Source: an uncultured bacterium (GTDB lineage: Bacteria; Actinomycetota; Coriobacteriia; Coriobacteriales; Coriobacteriaceae). Taken from it: 64,000 bases of DNA. Shown here one piece after another: positions 35,165 through 44,252 of the stretch; position 1 is the first letter of the stretch; the number at the start of each line of letters is the position of its first letter. Under the pieces are notes generated by a model. That model did no database searches. It had not been told where the DNA came from and saw nothing but the letters and a program-made list of their open reading frames with translations. Made by a program: the position numbers and the translations under genes. The DNA is taken from the NCBI GenBank assembly GCA_905215525.1, contig CAJMQJ010000002.1, forward strand, positions 186,001 to 250,000, in the 5' to 3' direction.

Positions 35165-36292
35165 ATGATCAATCGCAAGGCCATCGGTTACATCACCGCT
35201 AACTACTCTTCGACCTACGGCAGCGTGCTGCTCAAGGATCGTCCCATCGCGTCCGTTCCGTTTTTGGGCCGCTACCGCCTGATCGACTTCCCGCTGTCCA
35301 ACATGATGAATGCCGGCATTAAGACCGTCGGCGTCGTCATGCCGGGCAACTACCGCTCGCTGATCGACCACGTGGGCTCGGGCAAGGACTGGGGCCTGGA
35401 CCGCAAGAAGGGCGGCCTGTTCATGGTGCCCGGCAACGCGTATGGCACCACCAAGGGCGGCATGCGCTTCTTGCTGCGCGACATCATCTCCAACAAGACG
35501 CTGTTCCAGCGCTCGGAGAAGCCCTATGTTGTGATGATGGGCACCAACATCATCTTTAACATGGACCTCAACACCATCATCGACGCGCACGAGAACTCCG
35601 GCGCCCAGATGACCGTGGTGTACTGCAAGGCCACGCGCAACGTCGATGACGAGACCAAGCTCGAGATTAACGAGAACGGCCGCCTGACGGGCGTGAGCGC
35701 CGGCGTCGTGTACGGCGACAACGCCTCTATGGACTGCTGCATCGTCAACCGCGAGACGCTGCTCGAGATTATCGACCACTATCAGGCCGCTGACTATCTG
35801 GACCTGCTCGAGGCACTCCAGGGCGACTTTGGCAACATCGACGTGTGCAGCTACGAGTACAAGGGCGAGGTCGTGGGCGTGTTTAGCGAGAAGTCGCTGT
35901 ATCGCCGCAGCATGGACCTGCTTGACCAGACCGTGGCCGACCAGCTCTTTGACCCCGAGCGTCCGATCCTGACCAAGGCCCACGACGTGCCGCCTTCGCG
36001 CTATGCGACCGGCAGCCACGCGTGCAACTCGATCATCTCGGCCGGCTGCATCATCAAGGGCACCGTGCGCAACTCGATCCTGTCGCGCGGCGTCGTGGTC
36101 GAGGAAGGCGCTTCGGTGACCAACTCGATTATCAACCAGAGCTGCATCATCAAGAGCGGCGCACGCGTTGAGAACGCCATCCTGGACAAGAACAACGTTG
36201 TCCCCACCAACACCGAGCTTCGCGGCACGCCCGAGAACATCCTGGTGCTGGGCAAGGCTCCGTTAACTTCCGACACCACCATCGTACGTTAA
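35165..36292 (+). CDS. glgD: GlgD, regulatory subunit of ADP-glucose pyrophosphorylase
   Basis: 375 residues, homologous to GlgC along its length (PIASVPFLGRYRLIDFPLSN, beta-helix C-domain with repeated SIISAGCIIKG, SILSRGVVV, SIINQSCIIKSG). The GGxGxRL catalytic loop is replaced by ANYSSTYGSVLLKD, so it is the non-catalytic partner known from Firmicutes and some others, which forms GlgCD heterotetramers. The ATG at 35165 lies after GGGGG and 4 nt beyond glgC, so it is translated in coordination. Confidence 0.92.
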   Translation: MINRKAIGYITANYSSTYGSVLLKDRPIASVPFLGRYRLIDFPLSNMMNAGIKTVGVVMPGNYRSLIDHVGSGKDWGLDRKKGGLFMVPGNAYGTTKGGMRFLLRDIISNKTLFQRSEKPYVVMMGTNIIFNMDLNTIIDAHENSGAQMTVVYCKATRNVDDETKLEINENGRLTGVSAGVVYGDNASMDCCIVNRETLLEIIDHYQAADYLDLLEALQGDFGNIDVCSYEYKGEVVGVFSEKSLYRRSMDLLDQTVADQLFDPERPILTKAHDVPPSRYATGSHACNSIISAGCIIKGTVRNSILSRGVVVEEGASVTNSIINQSCIIKSGARVENAILDKNNVVPTNTELRGTPENILVLGKAPLTSDTTIVR

Positions 36293-36324
36293 CGTTGGCA
36301 CCGCAACATCGCTCGTAACATGTA

Positions 36325-36358
36325 GAATAGCCGCCCGGTTAGCGCCAGGCGGCTATTC
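36325..36358 (+). other. Hairpin between glgD and glgA
   Basis: Perfect 11-bp arms GAATAGCCGCC and GGCGGCTATTC with a 12-nt loop, followed by TCGAATTGC with no U-run. It ends 24 nt before the glgA start and could regulate glgA translation or act in RNA processing. Confidence 0.5.
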
Positions 36359-36382
36359 TCGAATTGCAACATGGGAGACAAT

Positions 36383-38659
36383 ATGGCAGATTCCAGCAAA
36401 AAGATGCAGATCGTGTTTGCCTCGGCCGAGTGCGCACCGTTTGTTAAGACCGGTGGCCTGGGCGACGTGGCGGGCTCGCTGCCTGCGGCGCTCGTGCGCG
36501 CCGGCGCCGAGGTCATCGTGATGGTGCCCAAGTACGCCACCATCAAGGATGAGTACAAGGCGCAGATGGAGCACTTCTCCGACTTTTACGTGAGCCTGGG
36601 CTGGCGCAACGAGTACTGCGGACTCGAGAAGCTCGAGCACGACGGCGTCACCTATATGTTCATCGACAACGAGCGCTACTTTGCGCGCGACTATCCGTAC
36701 GGCTTCTTTGATGACGGCGAGCGCTTTGCGTTCTTCTCCAAGGCCATCACCGAGAGTCTGCAGCACCTGCCGGCCGGTTTTGAGTGCGACATCCTGCACT
36801 GCAACGACTGGCAAACGGCGCTGGCGCCCGTGTTCTTGCGCGAGTTTTACCAGGGCCTGCCGCTGTATGACCGCGTCAAGACCGTGTTCTCGATCCACAA
36901 CGTGGCGTTCCAGGGCCAGTTTAGCGACACCGTGATGGAGGACATCCTGGGTGTGGCGCACATTCCGGCGGCCGCCTCGCAGCTGCGTTGCGACGCCTGC
37001 AGCATCAACTACATGCTGGGCGCGCTGCGCTATGCCGATGCCATCACTACGGTGAGCCCCACCTATGCCAACGAGATCCAGACGCCCGAGTTTGGCGAGG
37101 GCCTGGACGGCGTGCTGCGCGAGCGCTCCTATGCGCTGCAGGGCATTTTGAACGGCATTGACGTGGCAGGCTTTGACCCGGCGACCGACAAGCGCATTGC
37201 CGCCAACTACACCGTGGAGGACCGCTCCGGCAAGGCTGTGTGCAAGGCCAAACTGCAGGAAGAGCTGGGACTCGAGGTTCGCGACGACCGCCCGCTTATG
37301 GTGATGGTCACGCGCCTGACGCGTCAGAAGGGCATGGACCTGGTCATGTACGCGCTCGACCGCATTTTGGCCGGCGGCGTTCAGGTGGCCGTGCTGGGCA
37401 CCGGCGACCGCGACTACGAGGACGGCCTGCGCTACTTCCAGGACAAATACCCCGGCACCATGGCCGCGCGTATCGAGTTTGATCCGGCGCTGTCGCAGCG
37501 CATGTATGCCGCAGCCGACATGTTCCTGATGCCTTCGAAGTTTGAGCCCTGCGGTCTGTCGCAGATCATCGCCATGCGCTACGGCACCCTGCCCATCGTG
37601 CGCGAGACCGGCGGCCTGAAGGACACCGTGCAGCCGTACAACGAGTTTACCGGCGAGGGCACGGGCTTCTCGTTTAGCAACTTTAATGGCGACGAGATGG
37701 GCGACGCGGTGTTCCGCGCGGCGCGCCTGTTCTGGGACAACCGCGACGCTTGGAATCAGCTGGTCACGCAGGCCATGAGCCAGGACTTTAGCTGGACGCG
37801 CTCGGCCGACAAGTATCTGGACCTGTACTTCTTTATGCATCCGGAGATTGAGAGGCCTGCGGCTGTTGTCGACGAGCCTGTGGTTGTGGCTGAGAAAGTT
37901 GAGGCCGAGCCGGTTGTTGAGGCGCCCGCTGCTGCTGAGGAGCCCAAAGCTGAGGAGAAGCCGGCTGCGAAGCCTGCGGCAAAGAAGACCACGACTCGTA
38001 AGACGACGACTAAAAAGGCCACGACAACGAAGGCCGCTGCGAGCAAGACCACCACTGCCAAGGCAGCGACCACGCGCAAGCGCACCACCGCAGCTGTCAA
38101 GAAGGCCGCCGAGGCTGAGGTCGTTCCCGAGGTAAAGGCCGAGACCGCTGCAGCCGAGGTTAAGCCCGCGGCAAAGGCTCCGGCCAAGACCGCTGCCAAG
38201 AAGACGACCGCGTCCAAGAGCACGACCAAGACCCCTGCCACCAAGAAAGCTACAGCTACCAAGGCCACTGCAACGAAGGCTGCCCCCAAGGCTGCCGCAA
38301 AGCCGGCCGCCAAGGTCGAGGAGACGCCTGCCGAGTCCAAGGCGGAGGCAACCGTCGAGGCCAAACCTGCCGCAAAGACCACCTCGCGCAAGCGCACGAC
38401 GACAGCCAAGAAGACCACGGCAAAGGCCGCAACTCCCAAAGCAGAGACTAAGCCCGCTGCTGCCAAAGAGGAGCCCAAGGCCGAGGTAAAGGCCAAGCCG
38501 ACGCCGAAGGCCGCTGAGGTCAAGACCGCTCCGAAGGCCACGGCAAAGGCCGAGCTCGCCAAGGAGGCCCCGGTCTCCCCCGCCGCTCCCACTGAGGAAA
38601 AGGCTCCTACCAAGAAGACCTCCGTCCGCAAGGCAACGGCCGCCCGCAAGCGCCGCTAA
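36383..38659 (+). CDS. glgA: Glycogen synthase with long histone-H1-like tail
   Basis: 758 residues; the GT5 ADP-glucose-type glycogen synthase occupies residues 1 to about 485 (CAPFVKTGGLGDVAGSLPAA, LHCNDWQTAL, SIHNVAFQG, PSKFEPCGLSQIIAM, VRETGGLKDTV). The remaining about 270 residues are low-complexity, at first Glu/Pro/Val/Ala (like a linker) and then Lys/Thr/Ala repeats (KKTTTRKTTTKKATTTKAAA), ending KATAARKRR. No ordinary GlgA has this. The tail would be very basic, so nucleic-acid binding, attachment to the polymer, or disorder-driven clustering are possible. ATG 36383 has GGAG 5 nt upstream, and the ATG four codons earlier has none. Confidence 0.93.
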   Translation: MADSSKKMQIVFASAECAPFVKTGGLGDVAGSLPAALVRAGAEVIVMVPKYATIKDEYKAQMEHFSDFYVSLGWRNEYCGLEKLEHDGVTYMFIDNERYFARDYPYGFFDDGERFAFFSKAITESLQHLPAGFECDILHCNDWQTALAPVFLREFYQGLPLYDRVKTVFSIHNVAFQGQFSDTVMEDILGVAHIPAAASQLRCDACSINYMLGALRYADAITTVSPTYANEIQTPEFGEGLDGVLRERSYALQGILNGIDVAGFDPATDKRIAANYTVEDRSGKAVCKAKLQEELGLEVRDDRPLMVMVTRLTRQKGMDLVMYALDRILAGGVQVAVLGTGDRDYEDGLRYFQDKYPGTMAARIEFDPALSQRMYAAADMFLMPSKFEPCGLSQIIAMRYGTLPIVRETGGLKDTVQPYNEFTGEGTGFSFSNFNGDEMGDAVFRAARLFWDNRDAWNQLVTQAMSQDFSWTRSADKYLDLYFFMHPEIERPAAVVDEPVVVAEKVEAEPVVEAPAAAEEPKAEEKPAAKPAAKKTTTRKTTTKKATTTKAAASKTTTAKAATTRKRTTAAVKKAAEAEVVPEVKAETAAAEVKPAAKAPAKTAAKKTTASKSTTKTPATKKATATKATATKAAPKAAAKPAAKVEETPAESKAEATVEAKPAAKTTSRKRTTTAKKTTAKAATPKAETKPAAAKEEPKAEVKAKPTPKAAEVKTAPKATAKAELAKEAPVSPAAPTEEKAPTKKTSVRKATAARKRR

Positions 38660-38691
38660 TCCTGACGATTAAAACTTAATCCTCAACGCAA

Positions 38692-38727
38692 AAGAGGGCG
38701 CCCCAAGCAGGCGCCCTCTTCTTGGTT
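38692..38727 (+). terminator. Terminator after glgA
   Basis: Perfect 11-bp stem AAGAGGGCGCC/GGCGCCCTCTT with a 7-nt loop, then CTTGGTT. It closes the glycogen synthesis operon. Confidence 0.85.
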
Positions 38728-38749
38728 GAACCTCGCATTAAAAAGAGGG

Positions 38750-38883
38750 CCGGTTTACTACGACAAAATGGCTCCGGCCGACCAGTGCGAGTAATCTACA
38801 AAAGTGGTAACGCTTCTACGTGCGGTTTTGATATCACCAAAATGACTATGGTTGAGATTATTCAATTTATCGTAGTAAACCGG
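38750..38883. repeat. 134-bp element bounded by 14-bp inverted repeats
   Basis: CCGGTTTACTACGA at 38750-38763 is exactly inverted at 38870-38883. The interior is unlike either neighbour gene. It lies between the glgA terminator and the GH13-GH77 gene. No TSD or transposase is seen; it could be a MITE or a small regulatory RNA element. An open frame through it (38722-38985) lacks a ribosome site and is doubted. Confidence 0.55.
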
Positions 38884-39088
38884 GGTACTTCTGGTTGGCT
38901 ACAAATAGTATCGGTATGTACGTTTTCGAATGCAGCGATAATTTGGATGGTAAAACGATTTTCTAGGACAACCGTTCGCCGATAATGAGCGGCTGTAGTT
39001 TATACAACTAAAGTGCAACGATATACTTAAGTACTGTGCGTTAAGCCCATGGCCCGCTGGCCATGATTGTATAGAACTGGACCGTACT

Positions 39089-42000
39089 ATGAGATTGATT
39101 CACAACAGCCGCCTGCCGCAGTTTCGCACTCCGTTTGGCGCTGTGACCACTGGAACTTCCGTTGCACTCTCGGTGATTTTGGAGGATGCCGATCCCAACC
39201 AGGCAACGCTTACGCTGCGCACCTGGGTCGATGAGATCGGTGAGTCTCTGTATCCCATGACGCACGAGGGCGACGGCATATTTACTGCAGAGCTTGAGTG
39301 CACCGAGCCCTGTCTTATCTGGTACAGCTTTATCTGCAATATCGAGGGCCAGCCCGAGGTCCGCTTGGGTGCACCGCAAGGCCGCACCGGCGGCGAGGGC
39401 GTAACCTACGACTACGCCGAGGTACCGTCCTTCCAGATTACCGTCTACAAGCACCGCGAGAACCGCCCCACCTGGTACGAGCGCGGCATGGTGTATCAGA
39501 TCTTCCCCGATCGCTATGCTCGCGACGAAAACTGGCGCGAGCGCACGCTGGCCGAAGTCGAAAAGCCCCGCAACGGAATCCAGCGCCGCATGGTCGATGA
39601 CTGGAACGAGCCGCCCGTGTACGAGCGTGCCGAGGACGGATCCATCAAGACCTGGGACTTTTACGGCGGCTCGCTCAAGGGTATCCAAAATGACCTGCCC
39701 CGCATCCCCGAGCTGGGCTTTACGGCCATCTACCTCAACCCCATCTTTGAGGCCGCGAGCAACCACCGCTACGACACGGCCGACTACACCAAGATCGACC
39801 CAATCCTGGGCACCGAGCAGGACTTTACCGAGCTGTGCCAGGCAGCCGAGAAGCTGGGCATCTCCATTATTCTGGACGGCGTCTTTAACCATACGGGTGA
39901 CGACTCCATCTATTTCAACCGCTACGGCAACTACCCCGGCGTGGGCGCGTGGCAGAGCGAGGACTCGCCGTGGCGCGATGCGTTTTATTTCCACGAGGAC
40001 GGCTCGTACGACTGCTGGTGGGGCGTGGGCAACATGCCCGCAATTAATGAGAGCTCCGAGCTGGTACGCGAGCGGCTTCTGGGCAAGGACGGTGTGATTC
40101 GTAAATGGCTACGTGCCGGCGCTCATGGCTGGCGCCTGGACGTCGCTGACGAGCTTTCGGACGACTTCCTGACCGAGATCAAGAAGGCAGTACTTGCCGA
40201 GAAGCCTGACGCACTGTTGCTCGGCGAAGTCTGGGAGGACGCCTCCAACAAGATCAGCTATAGCCATCTGCGTCGCTACCTGCAGGGCTCCGAGCTCGAC
40301 TCGGCCATGGATTACCCCTTCCGCGACATGGTCATCGGCTTTTTGATGGGCTACAAAAACGCCTACCAAGCAGCTGAGGATATCGAGACCCTACGCGAGA
40401 ACTATCCGCGTGAGGCACTGTCTTGCGCACTAAATCTGCTTTCGAGCCACGATCGTCCGCGCATTATCTCGGTGCTCGGCGGCGGCCCTGACGAGTCGCA
40501 GCTGCCCGAGTGCGAGCGCAGCAAATGGCGCCTGGACGAGAATTCGATGGGCCTGGCCAAGAGCCGTTTTTGGCTCGCGACGCTCATGCAGATGACCTTC
40601 CCGGGCGTTCCCTCAATCTATTACGGTGACGAATACGGCTTGGAGGGTCTCACCGATCCGGGCAATCGCCGCACCATGCCGACCAAGGAAAACCTGCACG
40701 ACTTCGATACGTTCGCGATCGTCAAGAACGCATCTGCTGTGCGCCGCGCGCTGCCGTTTATGGTAGACGGTGAAATCAAGGCCTTCGCGCTCAATGATGA
40801 GGTGCTGGCATACAACCGCACGGGCAAGGATGGCGAGTCCGCGACGGTTATCATCAACCGTAGTCTGCGCAATTCGCACCGCGTGACGATTCCGGCACTC
40901 GGCGAATGCGCGAGCGATGTGATTAGCGGTCACGAGTGCGAGATCCACAACGGCACGGTCACGCTCGATTTGTATCCGCTGGGCTCGTCGATCATCTATC
41001 ACCATGCCGAGCAGCGCCTGCAGGAGCCACTCGATCACGGCGCAGGTGTTGTGTGTCATATCACATCGGTGCCGACCGACGACGGCAAGCCCGGTACGAT
41101 CGGCGCGTCCACGCGTCGCTTTATCGACCATCTGGCCGCCATGGGTATGCGCTACTGGCAGGTTCTCCCCGTCAACCCTACGGACTTCTTCCGCTCCCCT
41201 TACGCCGGTCCCTCAGCTTTTGCGGGCAATATCGACCTGCTGCCCGAGAGCCGCGAGGAGCTGGCCGCCGACTTTGAAACCTGGAAGGCCCGTGGCGGCG
41301 AGGATGCAGACCCGCTCTACACGGCATTTAAACATCGCAATGCCGACTGGCTCGAGAAGTACTGCGTCTACATGGCCGTTAAGAAGTACTTTGAGGGCGA
41401 GTCGCGCCACGATTGGCCGGCCGATGTCGCGCGCTACAACGAGCGTCTGATTGACGACAAGCGTTTCCACGACGAGGCAGAGTTGCAGGCGTACATGCAG
41501 TACCGCTTTGACCTGGCCTGGTGCGAGCTCATGAACTATGCACACAAGAAGGGCATCGAGGTCATCGGCGATATCCCCATGTATGTCTCGGACGATTCGG
41601 CCGACGCGTGGAGCGAGCCCGAAAATTTCTGGCTGTCCGATACCGGCAAGGCAATTGAGATTTCGGGCGCGCCGCCCGACAACTTTGCGCCCGAGGGTCA
41701 GGTGTGGGGCAACCCCACCTTCCGCTGGGACCACATGAAGCAGAACGGCTATAGCTGGTGGATGGATCGCCTGCGCCGCGCGTTTTCGCTCTACGACCGC
41801 GTGCGCCTGGATCACTTCCTGGGCTTCCACAGCTACTTTAGCATTCCCGCAGGTAAGGCCTGCGCCGACGGGCGTTGGCTGGCAGGCCCGGGCAAGGACC
41901 TTTTCCAGACCGCCTATGACGAGTTGGGGCCGCTCAACTTTATTGCCGAGGACCTGGGCTACCTGACGCCCGGCGTTCGCGCCATGGCTTCGACCTGCGG

Positions 42001-42385
42001 CTTCCCCGGTATGGACGTACTGGAGTTTAGCGATTACGACGTTCGTTGCGGCGTGCACCCTACGCCCGGCAAGATCCTGTACACATCGACACACGACACG
42101 TCGACGCTCGCGGGTTGGTGCACGCGCTCCTTTGCGGGCGGCGACGAGCCGAGCGGTGTTGAGGTGGCAGCCAAGCTGATGAGCGACGCGCTGACAAGCG
42201 ACGCTCCCCTGGTGATGATGCCGCTGCAGGACGTGCTGGGGCTTGGCGACGACACGCGCATGAACGTACCGGGCGTAGCCACGGGCAACTGGACATGGCA
42301 AGCGCAGGAGGCCGACGTTGCGGCCGCTGAGGGCAAAACCGCACAGCTCCTGCGCAACACGCATAGATTCTGGGGCGAAGCGTGA
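39089..42385 (+). CDS. Fused GH13 alpha-glucan hydrolase + 4-alpha-glucanotransferase (MalQ)
   Basis: 1098 residues. Residues 1-120 resemble CBM34/N-domain; a GH13 cyclomaltodextrinase/neopullulanase-like barrel follows (DGVFNHTGDDS, nucleophile in GWRLDVADELS near residue 349, acid in LLGEVWEDAS near 376, LLSSHDRPRI). From about residue 640 a GH77 amylomaltase starts (VCHITSVPTDDGKPGTIG; VRLDHFLGFHSYFSIP, FIAEDLGYLTPGV, STHDTSTLAGW). Such bifunctional enzymes trim and rearrange maltodextrins. It fits beside the glycogen genes and can channel the oligosaccharides freed by GlgP. Confidence 0.9.
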   Translation: MRLIHNSRLPQFRTPFGAVTTGTSVALSVILEDADPNQATLTLRTWVDEIGESLYPMTHEGDGIFTAELECTEPCLIWYSFICNIEGQPEVRLGAPQGRTGGEGVTYDYAEVPSFQITVYKHRENRPTWYERGMVYQIFPDRYARDENWRERTLAEVEKPRNGIQRRMVDDWNEPPVYERAEDGSIKTWDFYGGSLKGIQNDLPRIPELGFTAIYLNPIFEAASNHRYDTADYTKIDPILGTEQDFTELCQAAEKLGISIILDGVFNHTGDDSIYFNRYGNYPGVGAWQSEDSPWRDAFYFHEDGSYDCWWGVGNMPAINESSELVRERLLGKDGVIRKWLRAGAHGWRLDVADELSDDFLTEIKKAVLAEKPDALLLGEVWEDASNKISYSHLRRYLQGSELDSAMDYPFRDMVIGFLMGYKNAYQAAEDIETLRENYPREALSCALNLLSSHDRPRIISVLGGGPDESQLPECERSKWRLDENSMGLAKSRFWLATLMQMTFPGVPSIYYGDEYGLEGLTDPGNRRTMPTKENLHDFDTFAIVKNASAVRRALPFMVDGEIKAFALNDEVLAYNRTGKDGESATVIINRSLRNSHRVTIPALGECASDVISGHECEIHNGTVTLDLYPLGSSIIYHHAEQRLQEPLDHGAGVVCHITSVPTDDGKPGTIGASTRRFIDHLAAMGMRYWQVLPVNPTDFFRSPYAGPSAFAGNIDLLPESREELAADFETWKARGGEDADPLYTAFKHRNADWLEKYCVYMAVKKYFEGESRHDWPADVARYNERLIDDKRFHDEAELQAYMQYRFDLAWCELMNYAHKKGIEVIGDIPMYVSDDSADAWSEPENFWLSDTGKAIEISGAPPDNFAPEGQVWGNPTFRWDHMKQNGYSWWMDRLRRAFSLYDRVRLDHFLGFHSYFSIPAGKACADGRWLAGPGKDLFQTAYDELGPLNFIAEDLGYLTPGVRAMASTCGFPGMDVLEFSDYDVRCGVHPTPGKILYTSTHDTSTLAGWCTRSFAGGDEPSGVEVAAKLMSDALTSDAPLVMMPLQDVLGLGDDTRMNVPGVATGNWTWQAQEADVAAAEGKTAQLLRNTHRFWGEA

Positions 42386-42473
42386 TAAAACGCCCGATAT
42401 AGGGTACAGTTACAGACGTTTGAATTTTTGCGGGCAGAGTAATCTGCCCGCTTTGTGCTGAAAAGGAAGTATT

Positions 42474-42710
42474 ATGGCGCGCTACGATTACAAGTGCTCG
42501 AGCTGCGGCAACGTGTTTGAGGTTGAGCATCCCATGTCCGAGACCCCCGAGGTCGTGTGCCCCAACTGCGGCGCTCCGGCCGCCAAGACGTTCTCGGCCA
42601 GCGGCATCAAGTTTGAGGGCAGCGGCTTCTACAACACCGACCAGCGCAGCGGTGGCTCAAGCACCAGCGCCACAAACGGCTGCTGCGCCAACTGCCCGCA
42701 CAGCCACTAG
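42474..42710 (+). CDS. FmdB-family zinc-ribbon protein
   Basis: 78 residues with two CxxC pairs, YKCSSCGNVFEV and VVCPNCGAPAAKTF, forming the small zinc ribbon of the FmdB/CxxC_CXXC_SSSS family; a Ser/Gly linker and a third Cys-rich end (NGCCANCPHSH) follow. The family is implicated in regulation but its role is unclear. The ATG has AAAAGGAAG upstream and an independent terminator follows. Confidence 0.85.
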   Translation: MARYDYKCSSCGNVFEVEHPMSETPEVVCPNCGAPAAKTFSASGIKFEGSGFYNTDQRSGGSSTSATNGCCANCPHSH

Positions 42711-42716
42711 AAACCA

Positions 42717-42757
42717 ATCAGCCCCGCGACCAACACCAATCGCGGGGCTGATTCTTT
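42717..42757 (+). terminator. Terminator after the FmdB-like gene
   Basis: Perfect 13-bp stem (ATCAGCCCCGCGA, 42717-42729 with 42740-42752), 10-nt loop, then TCTTT. Confidence 0.92.
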
Positions 42758-42778
42758 AGCTGCCCAGGTTTCCTTATG

Positions 42779-42845
42779 AGTTGCGGTGAAATAAGGACTG
42801 TTTGGCGGGCAGAAGCCGCTATTCAATCCCTATTTCACCGCAACT
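42779..42845. repeat. AGTTGCGGTGAAATA inverted-repeat element, copy 1
   Basis: 15-bp arms at 42779-42793 and 42831-42845 are perfect inverses; the similarity extends 7 more bp with two mismatches. A second copy with the same arms is at 59125. Both lie between convergent gene ends, so they may serve as bidirectional terminators or as REP-like repeats. Confidence 0.85.
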
Positions 42846-42851
42846 TAGTCG

Positions 42852-44252
42852 TTACTTGCGGACCAGGCGGGCGCAGAAGTGGCCGTCGTAGGAATCGGCG
42901 TTTACCGGCACGCTTTGGAAGAGGCCTCGATCGTTCTGACGTACGGAGACAAGCTTCTTAGCCTGATCGAACTCGGGGAGTTGCAGGATCTGCGCCTCGG
43001 AGAGTGGCGCCACGGTAAAGCCGGTACCCTCGGGTGAGTTCAGGAAAGCGTCCACCACCTGCGTGTTCTCCTCGTCGAAGACCGAGCACGTCGCATAGAT
43101 GAGCTCGCCACCGGCAGCCACGCGCGCGGCAGCCTCTTTGAGCATCGTCAGCTGCAGTTTGGGCAACTCGGTCGTAACGTCATTCTCAGTTAGGCGCCAC
43201 GGGATCTCGGGATGACGGCGCATGGTGCCGGTGCCAGAGCACGGAGCATCGATAAAGACCGTGTCGAACGTAACCGGCTCGCCAAGCATGGCATCAAACG
43301 ACGTCAGTACTTCATCAAGCTCGCAGGCATCGCCCGACACCGTACGAACACCCGAGATGCCCGCCTTATGCAGGCGCGCGAGATTCTGATCGCACTTACG
43401 GTCGTGCAGGTCGAGCGCGGTATGCTGACGCTCGTACCCGGCACGCTTGGCCTGGCACATCATCACGTAGGTCTTGGTGCCGCGACCGGCGCCAATCTCC
43501 AGGCAACGACCGGGACGCGTCGCCGCAGTAGCGATAAGCTGAGCGTTGAGGTCCGAGGCAACCGCAGCCGCACGCTCAAACACGCCCGATGCAACCGTGA
43601 CCTGCGCATCGACCGGAGCATGGCAGCCCGGGAAGACAGGCGCAACGAGCTGCGAGATATACGGATCGGCCTTCGTTGCAAACGCATTCTCGTGCAGGGC
43701 AAGCGGCGCGGGCGCCAGATTGCCGGCAAAGTTCAGCGCGCCCTCGGGCGTATCGAACGAGGCCATAATTCGAGCGCACAGCCAGCGAGGAAGACCCATC
43801 AAACGAGACAGACGAACCAGGCGGCGCTCGGACTCATCCACGTCGGATGCCGTGGCGAAGTCCTCAACGTTGTCCGCAACCTTGTGCAGCACGGCGTTCG
43901 CCAGACCGGCAGCAGACTTAGCACCGCTGCGCACCAGTTCAACACCCTGGCTCACGGCAACACGGCCAGGCGTATGCAGATAAAGCATCTCGAAGGCCGA
44001 GATGCGAAGCGCCATGCGCACGCGCGGCGCGACCTTTTTTGGCTTATCCAAAAACTGATCGAGCAACTCATCCAAAATACCCTGCGTGGCGGCAACACCG
44101 AGCGCCAAACGGGCGGCAAAAGCAGAATCGCGCTGGTCAATGGCCTTGGCGGAAGCACGGGAAGACAACACGTCGCGTGCGTACATACCGCGGCGATCGG
44201 CCTCCATCAACACATCGAGCGCAAGCTTGCGCGCGGGAGACAACTTGCTCAT
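42852..44252 (-). CDS. rsmB: 16S rRNA cytosine-967 C5 methyltransferase
   Basis: About 466 residues. An N-terminal NusB-like helical domain (LSPARKLALDVLMEADRR, RVRMALRISAFEMLYLHTP) is followed by a Rossmann methyltransferase domain with CLEIGAGRGTKT, DAPCSGTGTMRRHPEIPW and the catalytic YATCSVFDEEN. Length and domain order match RsmB/Sun. ATG 44252 overlaps the fmt TGA by 4 nt; the upstream frame extension of 5 codons lies in fmt. It ends a priA-def-fmt-rsmB series, a standard combination. Confidence 0.93.
   Translation of the reverse strand: MSKLSPARKLALDVLMEADRRGMYARDVLSSRASAKAIDQRDSAFAARLALGVAATQGILDELLDQFLDKPKKVAPRVRMALRISAFEMLYLHTPGRVAVSQGVELVRSGAKSAAGLANAVLHKVADNVEDFATASDVDESERRLVRLSRLMGLPRWLCARIMASFDTPEGALNFAGNLAPAPLALHENAFATKADPYISQLVAPVFPGCHAPVDAQVTVASGVFERAAAVASDLNAQLIATAATRPGRCLEIGAGRGTKTYVMMCQAKRAGYERQHTALDLHDRKCDQNLARLHKAGISGVRTVSGDACELDEVLTSFDAMLGEPVTFDTVFIDAPCSGTGTMRRHPEIPWRLTENDVTTELPKLQLTMLKEAAARVAAGGELIYATCSVFDEENTQVVDAFLNSPEGTGFTVAPLSEAQILQLPEFDQAKKLVSVRQNDRGLFQSVPVNADSYDGHFCARLVRK

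Noticed and set aside
38722..38985. An 87-codon open frame through the inverted-repeat element.
   Set aside because: It begins in the terminator region of glgA, has no ribosome site and overlaps the repeat arms.
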